Assembly (NCBI RefSeq): GCF_004216575.1
Contig: NZ_SGWW01000006.1
Coordinates: 27,564 to 91,563 of the forward strand
DNA from: Microcella putealis
Lineage (GTDB): Bacteria > Actinomycetota > Actinomycetes > Actinomycetales > Microbacteriaceae
Length of the DNA stretch: 64,000 nt
Direction: 5' to 3'
Each line of letters starts with the position of its first letter. Positions within the stretch are counted from its first letter, which is position 1. This document shows positions 27,879 to 36,940 of this stretch, piece after piece. The translations under genes were made by a program, and so were the position numbers. The notes beneath the pieces were generated by a model. That model worked only from the letters and a program-made list of their open reading frames with translations. It ran no database searches and had not been told where the DNA came from.

Positions 27879-28547
27879 CTACGCGAAGTCGGGGTCGGGC
27901 CCGAGCGTCTCGGGGTCGAGCGCGACCGGCGCGCGACGCCCCGACGCGAGCGTGTCGCCCGACTCGTCGAGGTAGCAGGCCCCGCACAGCGACTCGTACG
28001 CGACGTCGACGCCGTCGATGGCGACCTGGTCCCCCGCAAAGACGAACCGCCCATCCACTGTTCTGCCGTTGAAGACGGCCTTGCGCCCGCAACGACAGAT
28101 CGTCTTGAGCTCTTCCAGCGAGTGCGCGATCTCGAGAAGGCGACGGCTGCCGGGAAACGCGACCGTTTGAAAATCGGTGCGGATGCCGTAGGCGAGCACC
28201 GGAATACCCTCACGAATCGCGATGCGCAGCAGGTCGTCGACCTGCTCGGGGGTCAAGAACTGCGCCTCGTCGACCAGCAGGCACGATACGTCACGCTCCT
28301 CGTCGCGCAGTACCGCAGCGCGCTGACGCTGAAACAGCGTGTAGACGTCGTCGGTGAGGTCGATCGTGAAGTCGACCGGTCGCGTCACCCCGAGGCGCGA
28401 CACGATCGTCTGGTCGCCCTTCGTGTCGATGCGCGGCTTCGCGAGAATGACCCGCTGCCCGCGCTCTTCGTAGTTGTACGCCGCCTGCAGCAGCGCGGTC
28501 GACTTGCCGCTGTTCATCGCGCCGTATCGGAAGTACAACTTCGCCAT
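27879..28547 (-). CDS. tdk: Thymidine kinase
   Basis: 222 residues. P-loop YGAMNSGKSTALLQ, Walker B with catalytic Glu in CLLVDEAQFL, AYGIRTDFQ lasso-adjacent block, and the zinc site (ICRCGRK and CGACYLDE). It salvages thymidine to dTMP, feeding the pathway that tmk continues. The two zinc Cys pairs are C-x-C and C-x-x-C. Its start shares one base with the stop of the upstream response regulator (TAATG), so it is read on the same transcript as the signalling genes, although no functional link is obvious. Confidence 0.95.
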   Translation of the reverse strand: MAKLYFRYGAMNSGKSTALLQAAYNYEERGQRVILAKPRIDTKGDQTIVSRLGVTRPVDFTIDLTDDVYTLFQRQRAAVLRDEERDVSCLLVDEAQFLTPEQVDDLLRIAIREGIPVLAYGIRTDFQTVAFPGSRRLLEIAHSLEELKTICRCGRKAVFNGRTVDGRFVFAGDQVAIDGVDVAYESLCGACYLDESGDTLASGRRAPVALDPETLGPDPDFA

Positions 28548-29215
28548 TACTGCAGGTATCCGTCCTCGGCGGCTCGCCGGATCAGTTCCGATTTCGTCGA
28601 CGCGGGTCGGCCGGCGCGGGCGTACTTCTCGCGCACCCGGCGCAGGTACGTCTTCGCCGTCTCGTACTGCACGTTCATCGACGTCGCGACCTCGGTCGTC
28701 GAGAGACCGCTCGCGTAGAGGGCGAGCGCCTCACCCTCGCTCTGCGAGAGCTTCGGGCGCGCGTGCCGCGTTGCCCCCGAGGGCAGCGGGCGCCAGTCGC
28801 GAACTGCCTCGCCGGAGGCCTCGATGCCCATCACGCGCCGCGCGGTGTCCATGACCTCGCCGAGCGGCATCGTCTTCGTCAGAAAGGCGGATGCTCCGGC
28901 ATCGAACGCGCGCTGGCGGGCTTCGTCGGTGTCAAGGCTCGTGAGGATGATGACCTTCGCACCGGCCGCACGACACGTGCGCACCCGGGCCTCGATCGAC
29001 ACCGGCTCTTGCAGCTGAAAGTCGAGCAGCACGAGGTCGGTGGGGAACTGCTCGCTCTGCACCAGCTCGAACCACGTGGGCGCGGTGAGCACCAGATCGA
29101 AGTCGGGCGCGTTCGCGGCGATCCACGACGCCATGCTGTCGAGCAGCATCTCGTGATCATCGAGGATGGCCAGGCGCACCCGAGCGGGAGGGAACGCCCT
29201 AGTGTCCATACGCAA
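28547..29215 (-). CDS. LuxR-type two-component response regulator
   Basis: 222 residues: receiver domain with the acidic pair in LAILDDHEM, the phosphorylation Asp in LVLLDFQLQEP, and the Lys in FLTKTMPLGE; then an HTH_LuxR domain (LSQSEGEALALYASGLSTTEVATSMNVQ). The recognition helix and YLRRVREKY are typical. Two sensor-like proteins lie upstream. Either the first ATG or the one two codons in (29209) may be the start. It overlaps the upstream membrane protein by 17 bases and tdk by 1, so the four genes form one run. Confidence 0.9.
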   Translation of the reverse strand: MRMDTRAFPPARVRLAILDDHEMLLDSMASWIAANAPDFDLVLTAPTWFELVQSEQFPTDLVLLDFQLQEPVSIEARVRTCRAAGAKVIILTSLDTDEARQRAFDAGASAFLTKTMPLGEVMDTARRVMGIEASGEAVRDWRPLPSGATRHARPKLSQSEGEALALYASGLSTTEVATSMNVQYETAKTYLRRVREKYARAGRPASTKSELIRRAAEDGYLQ

Positions 29216-30389
29216 ACTCTATGACGAGGGCGTCGTGAACCTCGACCACCGCGCAGTGCCGGGCGAGCCCCCGCGCCACGCCGATGAGGGGGCGCAGGGC
29301 CTCGCGGGCGACGCCCGGCGGCTCAACCCCACGCACCTCAATGCGCACGCTGGGGCCGCTGTGACGCGGGGATGCGGTGATCGCGAGGTGCACCGCACGT
29401 GTGCCCGGAGCATCCATGGCCGCCCCGACGATCGCGCGAATGAGCGTGCGCTGCTCGAGCGTCGCGGAGCGCGCGAGGTCGTCAGCGTCGGCGACGGTCA
29501 TCGCCACTGCGAGCTCGGGTCGGCGCTCGATGAGGTCGTCGGCGAGTTCGCGCACCCAGCTGCGCCCGGCCGCCTCGACGAGGGTGCATCGGATGCTCGC
29601 GGCGCGTTCCGCCGCCTCGTCGCGGTCGGCCGTCGTCACCGCATCGTTTTCGGCAACGCGCGCGAGCACGGGCAGCGCGTCGCGACCCACGCGGCTGATT
29701 TCGCGCTGGCGGACCGAGCGCGCGACCCCGTGTCGCGCCTCGCCCACGACCGCGACGGCGCGGGCCCAGGCGCGCTGCTCCCAGCGGAGGATCGAGGTGT
29801 TCATCGACTTCGCGTACGCGACGGCCGCCGCGCCGATGATCAGCACCGCGACGCCACCCGAAATCGCGAACAGTGGTGCGGGCAGCAGCGTCGTGGCACT
29901 GCCCGCCTGAGCGACGCCGAGCGCCCCCGCCACCACGGTGTGCACGACCGTCCAGACCGCCAGCTCGCGGGCAGAGCGGTACGGGGTGAGGCAGAACAGC
30001 GCGAAGCCGACGACGAGCGGCGCCCAGTCGTCGCGCACCGACGCGTTCGCCCCCGCGGTCGAGAGAGCACTCGCGACCATCATCGCGACCAGGGTCAGGT
30101 GAAACAGCACCGCTGAGCCGCGCGACCACGCCGGCCGGTCGACGCGGGTGCGGTCAATGAGCAGGGCCATGGCGCTGACGAGTGCCACCATCGTGACGAT
30201 GAGCCACGACACCGAGGTCACCTGGGTCGCCTTCACGATCGTGTCGAGGCCCGCGAGCGTCACCATCGCGAGGGCGAAGGTGACGGTGACCGGGCGCGCC
30301 GACGCGGCCGACAGGGGGTCAAGCCGATCGGTGCGCAGCGCCCACGGCCCGGGGCGACGCGGCGCGAGCGACGGGGCGGAGGCGCTCAT
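29199..30389 (-). CDS. Membrane sensor-like protein with degenerate kinase region
   Basis: 396 residues. Five or more predicted helices in the first 200 residues (for example GLDTIVKATQVTSVSWLIVT and VLFHLTLVAMMVASALS), then a soluble region resembling a NarL-type sensor kinase in layout but without a recognisable HisKA_3 His motif, N box or GxGL. The end (PPGVAREALRPLIGVARGLARHC) sits where the G2 loop would be but does not conserve it. It lies between a true kinase and the LuxR regulator, overlapping both genes. It may be a pseudokinase that modulates the pair; it could also be a strongly diverged active kinase. Confidence 0.6.
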   Translation of the reverse strand: MSASAPSLAPRRPGPWALRTDRLDPLSAASARPVTVTFALAMVTLAGLDTIVKATQVTSVSWLIVTMVALVSAMALLIDRTRVDRPAWSRGSAVLFHLTLVAMMVASALSTAGANASVRDDWAPLVVGFALFCLTPYRSARELAVWTVVHTVVAGALGVAQAGSATTLLPAPLFAISGGVAVLIIGAAAVAYAKSMNTSILRWEQRAWARAVAVVGEARHGVARSVRQREISRVGRDALPVLARVAENDAVTTADRDEAAERAASIRCTLVEAAGRSWVRELADDLIERRPELAVAMTVADADDLARSATLEQRTLIRAIVGAAMDAPGTRAVHLAITASPRHSGPSVRIEVRGVEPPGVAREALRPLIGVARGLARHCAVVEVHDALVIEFAYGH

Positions 30390-31675
30390 GCGGTGACCTC
30401 CGGCGCCGACTGGGGGCGCGCATCCGGGCCGTCATCGATGTCGAAGGGGTCGGGCGACACCGGTGGTGCGGCGAGCGGAAGCCGCAGCATCACCGTTGTT
30501 CCGCTGCCCACCCGCGACCAGAGCTGCGCCTCGCCGCCGATGGCCTCCAGACGGGCGACGATGCTGAGCCCCACGCCGAGCCGGCCCTCGACGCCGGGCG
30601 TCGGGTCGAATCCGCGACCGGCGTCGACCACCATCGCCGACACCTCGTCGTGCTGTGCACCGAGCACGACCTCCGCCTCGGTCACGCCCGCGTGCCGGCG
30701 CACGTTCACGAGCGCCTGGCCGATGGCCCGCAGAAACTCGGCGCGCGCGTGACCGTCAACGCGATTGAGGATGCCCGGATCGCCGGCAACAACGACCGTC
30801 AGTTCTCCCGCGGTCGCGTCGGCGAGCATCCGCTCGAACTCGGCGTGAGCCGAGCGCTCGGAGGGCGACGCCTCGTCGATGAGCCACTCCTCGCCCACGA
30901 GCGTCGCGAGGTCGGCACGGACGGCGTCGCCGATGCCCGGCCGCAGCGGCCCCTCGTCGTGCTGGGCGATCAGGGCCAAGTCGTTCAGCATCGTGTCGTG
31001 CACGAGGGCGGTGGCGCGGCGCTCGAAGCCGCGCCGCGTCTCGGCGAGCATCTCGTCGCGCGCGGCGCGATACAGGGCGGGAATCGCGGTGCGCGCCTGC
31101 AGACGCCGCAGCTGCAGCGACGCGAGCCCCAGCACGAGGAACACCCACAGCGTGATCGGCCCCGGGGCCGGACCCCACACGCCGCCGAGCGCGACGATCA
31201 CGACAGCCGACGACGTCTCGGCGACGAGGAGGCCCGCCGTCGTCCACAGCACGCAGCGGGCGATACCCGGGCCCACGCCGACAATCAGAATGACCGCGGC
31301 CTTCAGCAAACCGACGGTGAAGTCGTCGTTGCGGGGCGTGACCTCGAGCTGCGCCGAGCCGATGACGGTGAACCAGGCGATGCAGGCTCCCCCGACGAGC
31401 AGGTAACCGACCGCAATGAACGTCGACGGCGTGCGCTCGAGCAGCACCAGCAGCCCGATCATGGGCACCAGCACGATGAGGGCGGGCCACACCGCAAGGT
31501 CGGGCAGGGTCGTCTGCAGGGTGAGCACCACGGCCATGGCGGCCACCAGGCTTGCGGCCGCCGCTGCATGCCCCGCGCGAACCAGCGCCAGGGTCGTCGT
31601 CGACGACGCGAGGTGGGGCGGGAGCCCGAGCGGCACAGCGAGCCCCTTCCTGGTGAGCGGCGTTCTGCTTCGCAT
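30386..31675 (-). CDS. Sensor histidine kinase (NarL/DesK-type)
   Basis: About 430 residues. Seven or so helices in the first 210 residues, then a HisKA_3-like block (RATALVHDTMLNDLALIAQHD, with the phosphoacceptor His) and an HATPase_c domain (FLRAIGQALVNVRRHAGV as N box, MVVDAGRGFDP as G1, GRLGVGLSIVARLEAIGG as G2). It is the likely partner of the LuxR regulator two genes on. The ATG at 31675 has AGGA 4 bases ahead; ATG at 31687 is an alternative, and a longer open frame would run into pxpA on the other strand. Its stop overlaps the next start (ATGA). Confidence 0.88.
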   Translation of the reverse strand: MRSRTPLTRKGLAVPLGLPPHLASSTTTLALVRAGHAAAAASLVAAMAVVLTLQTTLPDLAVWPALIVLVPMIGLLVLLERTPSTFIAVGYLLVGGACIAWFTVIGSAQLEVTPRNDDFTVGLLKAAVILIVGVGPGIARCVLWTTAGLLVAETSSAVVIVALGGVWGPAPGPITLWVFLVLGLASLQLRRLQARTAIPALYRAARDEMLAETRRGFERRATALVHDTMLNDLALIAQHDEGPLRPGIGDAVRADLATLVGEEWLIDEASPSERSAHAEFERMLADATAGELTVVVAGDPGILNRVDGHARAEFLRAIGQALVNVRRHAGVTEAEVVLGAQHDEVSAMVVDAGRGFDPTPGVEGRLGVGLSIVARLEAIGGEAQLWSRVGSGTTVMLRLPLAAPPVSPDPFDIDDGPDARPQSAPEVTA

Positions 31676-31733
31676 TATTTCCTGCATTACGCGAAACGAG
31701 CATCCCCCCGACCGGGCGACGTAGGCTCGGGCC

Positions 31734-32504
31734 ATGGCGCGGCTCGACCTCAACAGTGACCTCGGCGAAGGCTGGGGCGGCGTTGCGGTGGCCGACGACG
31801 CCGCCATGCTGCGAGTCGTCACGAGCGCCAACCTCGCCTGCGGCGGGCACGGCGGCGATACGGATGCGCGCGATGCAGCCGTGCGCGCGGCCCTCGCCTC
31901 GCGCGTCGTGATCGGCGCGCACCCCTCATACGATGACCGCGAAGGCTTCGGGCGACGCGCGATGGACGTGCCGGGGCCAGTGCTGGAGCGGCAACTGCGC
32001 GCGCAGCTCGAGACGCTGCTTGACAGCTGTGACCAGCACGGCGCCCGCGTGTCCTACCTGAAGCCGCACGGCGCGCTCTACTCGCGCATCCTCGACGACG
32101 TCGACCAGGCTGACGCGGTGGCGCGTATTGCGGCAGAGTTTGGGCTGCCCGTGCTCGCCCTCGCGGGCGTGGACGGCTCGGCGATTCAGCGAGCGTGCGA
32201 TCGGCGCTTCGTCGACGTGGTCGGGGAAGCGTTCGCGGATCGCGCATATGCCGCTGACGGCACGCTGGTGCCGCGCGGGGAGGCCGGGGCCGTTGTGCAC
32301 GACGCGGCGGTCATCGCCGCTCGGGCCGTGCGGCTCGCGCACGACGGCGTGATCGACACGATCGGCGGGGGCAGCGTGCGCGTCTCCGCCCGCTCGCTCT
32401 GCGTCCACGGCGACACCCCCGGAGCTGTCGCGATCGCGAGCGCCGTTCGGGCGGCGCTCGAGCAGGCTGAGGTGCAGCTCGCGCCGTTCGCGCCGGCCGG
32501 GTGA
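31734..32504 (+). CDS. pxpA: 5-oxoprolinase subunit A (LamB/YcsF family)
   Basis: 256 residues. LDLNSDLGEGWG, SANLACGGHGGD and IGAHPSYDDREGFGRR, YLKPHGALY and RGEAGAVVHD are the family blocks. PxpA, with PxpB and PxpC, hydrolyses 5-oxoproline to glutamate with ATP. The ATG lies 6 bases after TAGGCT (31722-31727), a leaderless arrangement. The stop overlaps the start of the fused pxpBC gene (GTGA), so both subunits are made together. Confidence 0.95.
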   Translation: MARLDLNSDLGEGWGGVAVADDAAMLRVVTSANLACGGHGGDTDARDAAVRAALASRVVIGAHPSYDDREGFGRRAMDVPGPVLERQLRAQLETLLDSCDQHGARVSYLKPHGALYSRILDDVDQADAVARIAAEFGLPVLALAGVDGSAIQRACDRRFVDVVGEAFADRAYAADGTLVPRGEAGAVVHDAAVIAARAVRLAHDGVIDTIGGGSVRVSARSLCVHGDTPGAVAIASAVRAALEQAEVQLAPFAPAG

Positions 32505-34183
32505 GAGGCGTGCGCATCCTGCCCTTCGGCGACCGGGCCCTGCTCGTCGAATTCGCGGGTCTCACCGACACCATCGCGGCAACCGCGCTGCTCGAGCAGC
32601 ACCCGATCGACGGCGTGATCGATGTGGTGCCCGGAGCACGCACGGTGCTGGTGCGCCTCGGTGCCGGGCGCGGCGGGCTCACCGCACTCGAGCAGCGACT
32701 GGCACGCCTGTTCGCCGAGCTCGAGTCGCCGACGGTGGGCGCTGGTGAGGTGCCGGCGCCCGCGGACCGGGTGGTGCGCATCCCGGTCGCGTACGACGGG
32801 GAGGACCTCGCTGCCGTCGCCGAGGCGTGGGGGTGCTCCGTCGACGAGGTCGTGCGGCGGCACGCTGCAACCGAGTGGGTGTGCGCCTTCGTGGGCTTCG
32901 CGCCCGGGTTTCCGTACCTCGTGCCCATCGACGCAGAGCCGCTGCCAGCGGTGCCGCGGCGCGCGACGTCGCGGGCTCGGGTGCCCGCCGGAGCGGTGGC
33001 ACTCGCCGCCGAATACTGCGGCGTGTATCCGCGCGAGTCGCCGGGTGGGTGGCAGGTGATCGGCCGCACCGACGCCCCGCTGTGGGATACGGGGCGGGCG
33101 ACACCCGCGCTCATTACGGCCGGCACGCGCGTGCGCTTCACCCCGGTGATGGGCGGGGCTGGTGGTGCCCCCGGGCCCGCCGGGCGATCCGTTTCTCAGG
33201 AATCCAGCATCGCCACCCCCGGAAATTCGGGGCAGGACAGCGGTGCGCGCACCTCTTTTCCTGAGAAACGTCACGCGCCCTCGACCCACGGCGCGGCGTC
33301 GCAGTCGGTGCGGGTGCTCGAGCCGGGGGCACTGACCCTGGTGCACGACCTCGGCCGGCCGGGCCTCGCACGCCTCGGCGTCGGCGCGAGCGGCGCCTTC
33401 GACCGCGCCGCCCACCGGTTCGCGAACCGTCTTGTCGGCAACGACGAGGGTGCTGCCGCGTTCGAAGTGCTGCTCGGCGGCGCGACGATCGCCCTGCCCG
33501 CGGGCGCGTGGCTCGCGGTGACAGGCGCCAGCGGCACGGTCACCCTCGACGGGGTCGCGGTGCCGCCCGCCGTGGCGGTGCGCGCCGAACGTGAAGGCGC
33601 CGAGTTGCGTCTCGGGCCCGCGGGTCGAGGGGTGCGGTACTCGGTTGCGGTGCGGGGCGGGCTCGATGTTCCGGCCGAGCTGGGGTCACGCTCGCGCGAC
33701 ACTCTCGCGGCGCTCGGCCCCGCTCCGCTCGCCGCGGGCGACACCGTCACGCTCGCCAATGAGGTCGCGGGACCAATTCCCGCCGTCGATCTCTTCGCGA
33801 CGGATGCCGTTCTCGCGTCCGCGACGGAGCTCACGGTGCGCCCCGGCCCCCGCCGCGACTGGTTCACTGACGCATCGTGGGAGCGCATGCTGCACGAGGC
33901 ATGGACGGTGTCAGCACGCGCCGACCGCACGGGCATCCGCCTCGACGGCCCGAGCCTCGAGCGTCAGCCCGAGGCGGTCGGCCGAGAGCTGCCGAGCGAG
34001 GGCATGCTGACGGGCGCGCTCCAGGTCAGCCCCGACGGGGTGCCGACGATCCTCGGCCCCGACCACCCGGTGACGGGCGGCTACCCCGTGATCGCCGTCG
34101 TCACCGACGACGCCCGCGACCGCCTGGCCCAGCTGCGCCCCGGCGACCCGGTGCGCCTGCGGCTCGCGACGGGGCGACCCTGA
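32501..34183 (+). CDS. pxpBC: 5-oxoprolinase subunits B and C, fused (PxpBC)
   Basis: 560 residues. Residues 1-220 are PxpB/KipI-like (ILPFGDRALLVEF, FVGFAPGFPYLV, YPRESPGGWQVIGRT), residues 270-560 are PxpC/KipA-like (VLEPGALTLVHDLGRPGLARLGV, GGATIALPAGAWLAVTG, SEGMLTGALQVSPDGVPTIL). These are separate genes in most bacteria. The 50-residue linker (about 220-270) is Ser/Gly/Pro-rich and contains an 81-bp palindromic element in frame. Start GTG at 32501 overlaps the pxpA stop; GTG at 32510 is an alternative. The start choice affects three residues only. Confidence 0.92.
   Translation: MRGVRILPFGDRALLVEFAGLTDTIAATALLEQHPIDGVIDVVPGARTVLVRLGAGRGGLTALEQRLARLFAELESPTVGAGEVPAPADRVVRIPVAYDGEDLAAVAEAWGCSVDEVVRRHAATEWVCAFVGFAPGFPYLVPIDAEPLPAVPRRATSRARVPAGAVALAAEYCGVYPRESPGGWQVIGRTDAPLWDTGRATPALITAGTRVRFTPVMGGAGGAPGPAGRSVSQESSIATPGNSGQDSGARTSFPEKRHAPSTHGAASQSVRVLEPGALTLVHDLGRPGLARLGVGASGAFDRAAHRFANRLVGNDEGAAAFEVLLGGATIALPAGAWLAVTGASGTVTLDGVAVPPAVAVRAEREGAELRLGPAGRGVRYSVAVRGGLDVPAELGSRSRDTLAALGPAPLAAGDTVTLANEVAGPIPAVDLFATDAVLASATELTVRPGPRRDWFTDASWERMLHEAWTVSARADRTGIRLDGPSLERQPEAVGRELPSEGMLTGALQVSPDGVPTILGPDHPVTGGYPVIAVVTDDARDRLAQLRPGDPVRLRLATGRP
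33190..33270. repeat. 81-bp palindromic element inside the PxpBC linker
   Basis: A perfect 13-bp inverted repeat (33190-33202 and 33258-33270, arm core GTTTCTCAGGAA) bounds 81 bp, exactly 27 codons, with no stop in the pxpBC frame. The interior holds a second small palindrome (CCCCGGAAATTCGGGG-like around 33217-33232). It lies in the non-conserved linker between two domains. It looks like a REP/MITE-type miniature element tolerated as a linker. Only one copy is present in the window, so the repeat status is inferred. Confidence 0.6.
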
Positions 34184-34191
34184 CGCGCGCC

Positions 34192-35901
34192 TCACAAGCG
34201 CAGCACCCGCCCCTCCCAGCGCGACCGCAGCCACCGGTCGTGCGAGGCCACGACCACCGCGCCCGGATACGTCCCCAGCGCCTCCTCCAACTCTCCCGCC
34301 AACTGCAGCGACAGATGGTTCGTGGGCTCGTCGAGCAGGAAGACGTGCGGGGGTTTTGCGATGACGAGCGCGAGGGCGAGGCGGCGCTGCTGGCCGACCG
34401 ACAGCATCCCGACCGGGCGGTCGATGTCGCGGGGCGCGACGAGTCCGAGCCCCACGAGCGGAACCGTTTCGGCGCGACGCGCACCCGCCGCTCGCTCGTA
34501 GAGCGCGCGCGGTGTCGCGCCGAGGTCGGCGAAGCGCACGTCTTGCGCAAGGGTCGCGACCCGCAGTCCGCGGCGCGTGTGGCGTCGGCCGGCGGCGGGC
34601 GCGAGCTCGCCGGCGAGCACCGAGATCAGCGTCGACTTGCCGGCCCCGTTGGCCCCGGTGACGAGCAGGCGGTCATTCCCCGCGAGGGCGAGCGAGACGG
34701 GTGCGAGTCGGCCGTCGACCGACACCTCGTCGAGGCTCACGAGGCGTTGATCGGCGGGTGCGACGGTTCCGCGCGGGATACCCGCGAACGTCAACGCCGC
34801 CGGCGGCGCATCGACGCGGTCGCGTTCGAAGGCGGCCAGGCGTTGCTCGGCATCGCGCAGGCGTCGCCGGGTCGCCGCGTCGCGTCGCGCACCTTTGAAG
34901 TGGACGATGAACTTGTCGTTGTCGCGTGGGGCCCGCGGTGCGCGACCGACGAGCGCCCTCGCCCCCGAACTGGCCGCCTCGCGCAGGCGGCGCTCCTCGC
35001 GGCGTTCGAGCTCGGCCCGCGCCTCCCAGCGCTCGCGTTCGAGGGCACGCTCGACGAGATAGTCGCTGAATCCGCCGCCGTAGCGGGTGGCCATGCCTCC
35101 GCCATTTTCGCCGGTCGCGCGGCGGCGACTCGGGTCGAGGTCGACGAGTTCTGTCGCCACCTCGTCGAGGAACGCCCGGTCGTGGCTGGCGAACAGCACC
35201 GGGCCCGGCCAGGCCCGAAGCTCGCGCACGAGCAGCGCGACCGCCGCGTCGTCGAGGTGGTTGCTCGGTTCGTCGAGCAGCAGCGTTGCCGGTCGGGCGA
35301 GCAGGAGGGCAAGCAACGCGATCCGGCTGCGCTGGCCGCCCGACACCTCACCGAGGGGTGTCGACAGCGGCACCGCAGCCAGCCCGAAACCGTCGAGCAG
35401 CGCGTCGCGGCGCGACTCCCACGACCACAGTTCGGCGGCTTCCGCGTCGGCGAGCGCGGCCGCATACTCGTCGCCCGCGCTCGGGTCGGTGCCCGCGGCG
35501 AGGGCGGAGGCGGCCGCCTCGAGGCGCCGTTCCAGTGCGCGAAGCGGCGCCCGCGCATCCTCGATCAACGAGGCGACGGGGGCAGAGCCGTGAACGGCGA
35601 CCTCCTGAGGGAGGTATCCGACGGGGGCGGGAACCTCGATGGTGCCGCCGTCGGGCGCATCGACGCCGGCAAGCAGCCGCAGCAGCGTCGACTTGCCGGC
35701 GCCGTTCTCGCCGATGAGGCCGACGCGCGCGCCGGGCGGCACGACGAGGTCGACGCCGTCAATGACGGCGCGCCCGTCGAGGATGCGCGTCACGCCGCGC
35801 GCAACGAGAGGTCGCGTCGCCTTGGCGGTCGCGACGCTGGGAGAAGAAAGCAGGGTGTGCGCGGACGATGCCGCGCGCGACGACGCAGAAAAAGATCGCA
35901 A
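34192..35901 (-). CDS. ABC-F family ATPase
   Basis: About 569 residues, no membrane segments, two ATP-binding cassettes: Walker A GENGAGKST with LSG-type signature VSGGQRSRIALLALLLARP and LLLDEPSNHLDD; then Walker A GANGAGKST with LSVGQQRRLALALVIAKPP and FLLDEPTNHLS. Between them is the charged helical linker of ABC-F proteins (RRATGENGGG region, then EARAELERREERRLREA). ABC-F proteins act on the ribosome, some giving resistance to antibiotics, others aiding translation. The apparent start is a TTG with no ribosome site, so the N-terminus is uncertain. Convergent with pxpBC, 8 bases apart. Confidence 0.88.
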   Translation of the reverse strand: MRSFSASSRAASSAHTLLSSPSVATAKATRPLVARGVTRILDGRAVIDGVDLVVPPGARVGLIGENGAGKSTLLRLLAGVDAPDGGTIEVPAPVGYLPQEVAVHGSAPVASLIEDARAPLRALERRLEAAASALAAGTDPSAGDEYAAALADAEAAELWSWESRRDALLDGFGLAAVPLSTPLGEVSGGQRSRIALLALLLARPATLLLDEPSNHLDDAAVALLVRELRAWPGPVLFASHDRAFLDEVATELVDLDPSRRRATGENGGGMATRYGGGFSDYLVERALERERWEARAELERREERRLREAASSGARALVGRAPRAPRDNDKFIVHFKGARRDAATRRRLRDAEQRLAAFERDRVDAPPAALTFAGIPRGTVAPADQRLVSLDEVSVDGRLAPVSLALAGNDRLLVTGANGAGKSTLISVLAGELAPAAGRRHTRRGLRVATLAQDVRFADLGATPRALYERAAGARRAETVPLVGLGLVAPRDIDRPVGMLSVGQQRRLALALVIAKPPHVFLLDEPTNHLSLQLAGELEEALGTYPGAVVVASHDRWLRSRWEGRVLRL

Positions 35902-35989
35902 GAGAGTGTGCCGTTCGGCTCGCAGGGTTCCCGCCGGGCAAAGCCTCGGGCGCGGGACGGAACTGCGTTATCTCTTCATAGCGGACACG

Positions 35990-36019
35990 AGAGTACGCCC
36001 GACCCCGCCCGCGGGTCAA
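35990..36019 (-). promoter_or_regulatory. Predicted promoter of the ABC-F gene
   Basis: Minus strand: TTGACC (36014-36019), 18 bases, TACTCT (35990-35995). The -35 box lies in the hairpin that ends folD. Transcription would start near 35983, about 80 bases ahead of the coding region, and a three-codon frame (ATG AAG AGA TAA, 35968-35979) begins almost at that point. Confidence 0.45.
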
Positions 36020-36033
36020 GAGCCCGCGGGCGG
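36005..36033 (-). terminator. Hairpin after folD
   Basis: Perfect 11-bp inverted repeat CCGCCCGCGGG / CCCGCGGGCGG with a 7-base loop, 27 bases after the folD stop. No T run follows on either strand, so termination is plausible but unproven. Confidence 0.6.
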
Positions 36034-36059
36034 GCGGCTCCGTGCCCTATGCGTGGGCG

Positions 36060-36938
36060 CTACACCTGGCGTTCGGCCGTCTCCACGACGTTCGCGAGCA
36101 GCAGCGCCCGCGTCATGGGCCCCACTCCCCCGGGGTTCGGCGACACCCAGGCAGCCACCTCGCGCACGTCGTCGGCGACGTCGCCGGCGATGCGCGACTT
36201 ACCCGTCGCCTCGTCGGTCACGCGCGAGACGCCCACGTCGAGCACGATCGCGCCCGGCTTCACGTCGTCCGCCGAGACGATGCCCGGCACCCCGGCGGCG
36301 GCGACGATCACGTCAGCCCGGCGCAGGTGTGAGCCGAGGTCGCGGGTGCCCGTGTGGGTGAGCGTGACCGTCGCGTTAACCGCGCGGCGCGTGAGCAGCG
36401 AGCCAATCGGCCGACCGACGGTGACGCCGCGGCCGATGACGACGACGTCGAGGCCGTCCCACGAGATGCCGTGCCGTGACACGAGCTCGATGACGCCGCG
36501 GGGCGTGCACGGCAGCGGGGTGTCGATCTCGCGCGAGGCGCGCAGCATGAGCCGGCCGAGGTTCGTCGGGTGCAGGCCGTCGGCATCCTTCGCCGGGTCG
36601 ATGCGCTCGAGAATCGCGTCGGTGTCGATGTGCGCGGGCAGGGGCAGCTGCACGATGTAGCCGGTGACGGCGGGGTCGGCGTTGAGTTCGTCGAGCACCG
36701 CCTCGAGCTCGGCCTGCGTCGTCGACTCGGGCAGGTCGCGGCGGATCGACGCGATGCCGACCTCGGCACAGTCGCGGTGTTTACCTGCGACGTACCACTG
36801 CGAACCGGGGTCGTCGCCGACGAGAACGGTTGCCAGCCCCGGCACGATGCCGCGCTCGGCCAACGCCGAGACGCGCGTGCGCAGCTCGGCCTTGATCGTC
36901 GCCGCGGTCGCCGACCCGTCGAGGATCTGCGCCGTCAC
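36060..36938 (-). CDS. folD: Methylenetetrahydrofolate dehydrogenase/cyclohydrolase
   Basis: 292 residues. Catalytic block [22 protein letters not shown] (with the Tyr and Lys of the FolD active site), [22 protein letters not shown] and the nucleotide-binding [18 protein letters not shown], ending [18 protein letters not shown]. It interconverts methylene- and formyl-tetrahydrofolate. The GTG start follows the glyA stop by 2 bases, so both come from the riboswitch-controlled message. Together they take the serine one-carbon unit to formyl-THF for purine synthesis. Confidence 0.96.
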   Translation of the reverse strand: MTAQILDGSATAATIKAELRTRVSALAERGIVPGLATVLVGDDPGSQWYVAGKHRDCAEVGIASIRRDLPESTTQAELEAVLDELNADPAVTGYIVQLPLPAHIDTDAILERIDPAKDADGLHPTNLGRLMLRASREIDTPLPCTPRGVIELVSRHGISWDGLDVVVIGRGVTVGRPIGSLLTRRAVNATVTLTHTGTRDLGSHLRRADVIVAAAGVPGIVSADDVKPGAIVLDVGVSRVTDEATGKSRIAGDVADDVREVAAWVSPNPGGVGPMTRALLLANVVETAERQV

Positions 36939-36940
36939 GC

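Noticed and set aside
33877..36660. 927-codon open frame on the + strand across pxpBC, ABC-F and folD
   Set aside because: Covers three real genes in other frames and has no motif; a product of high GC.
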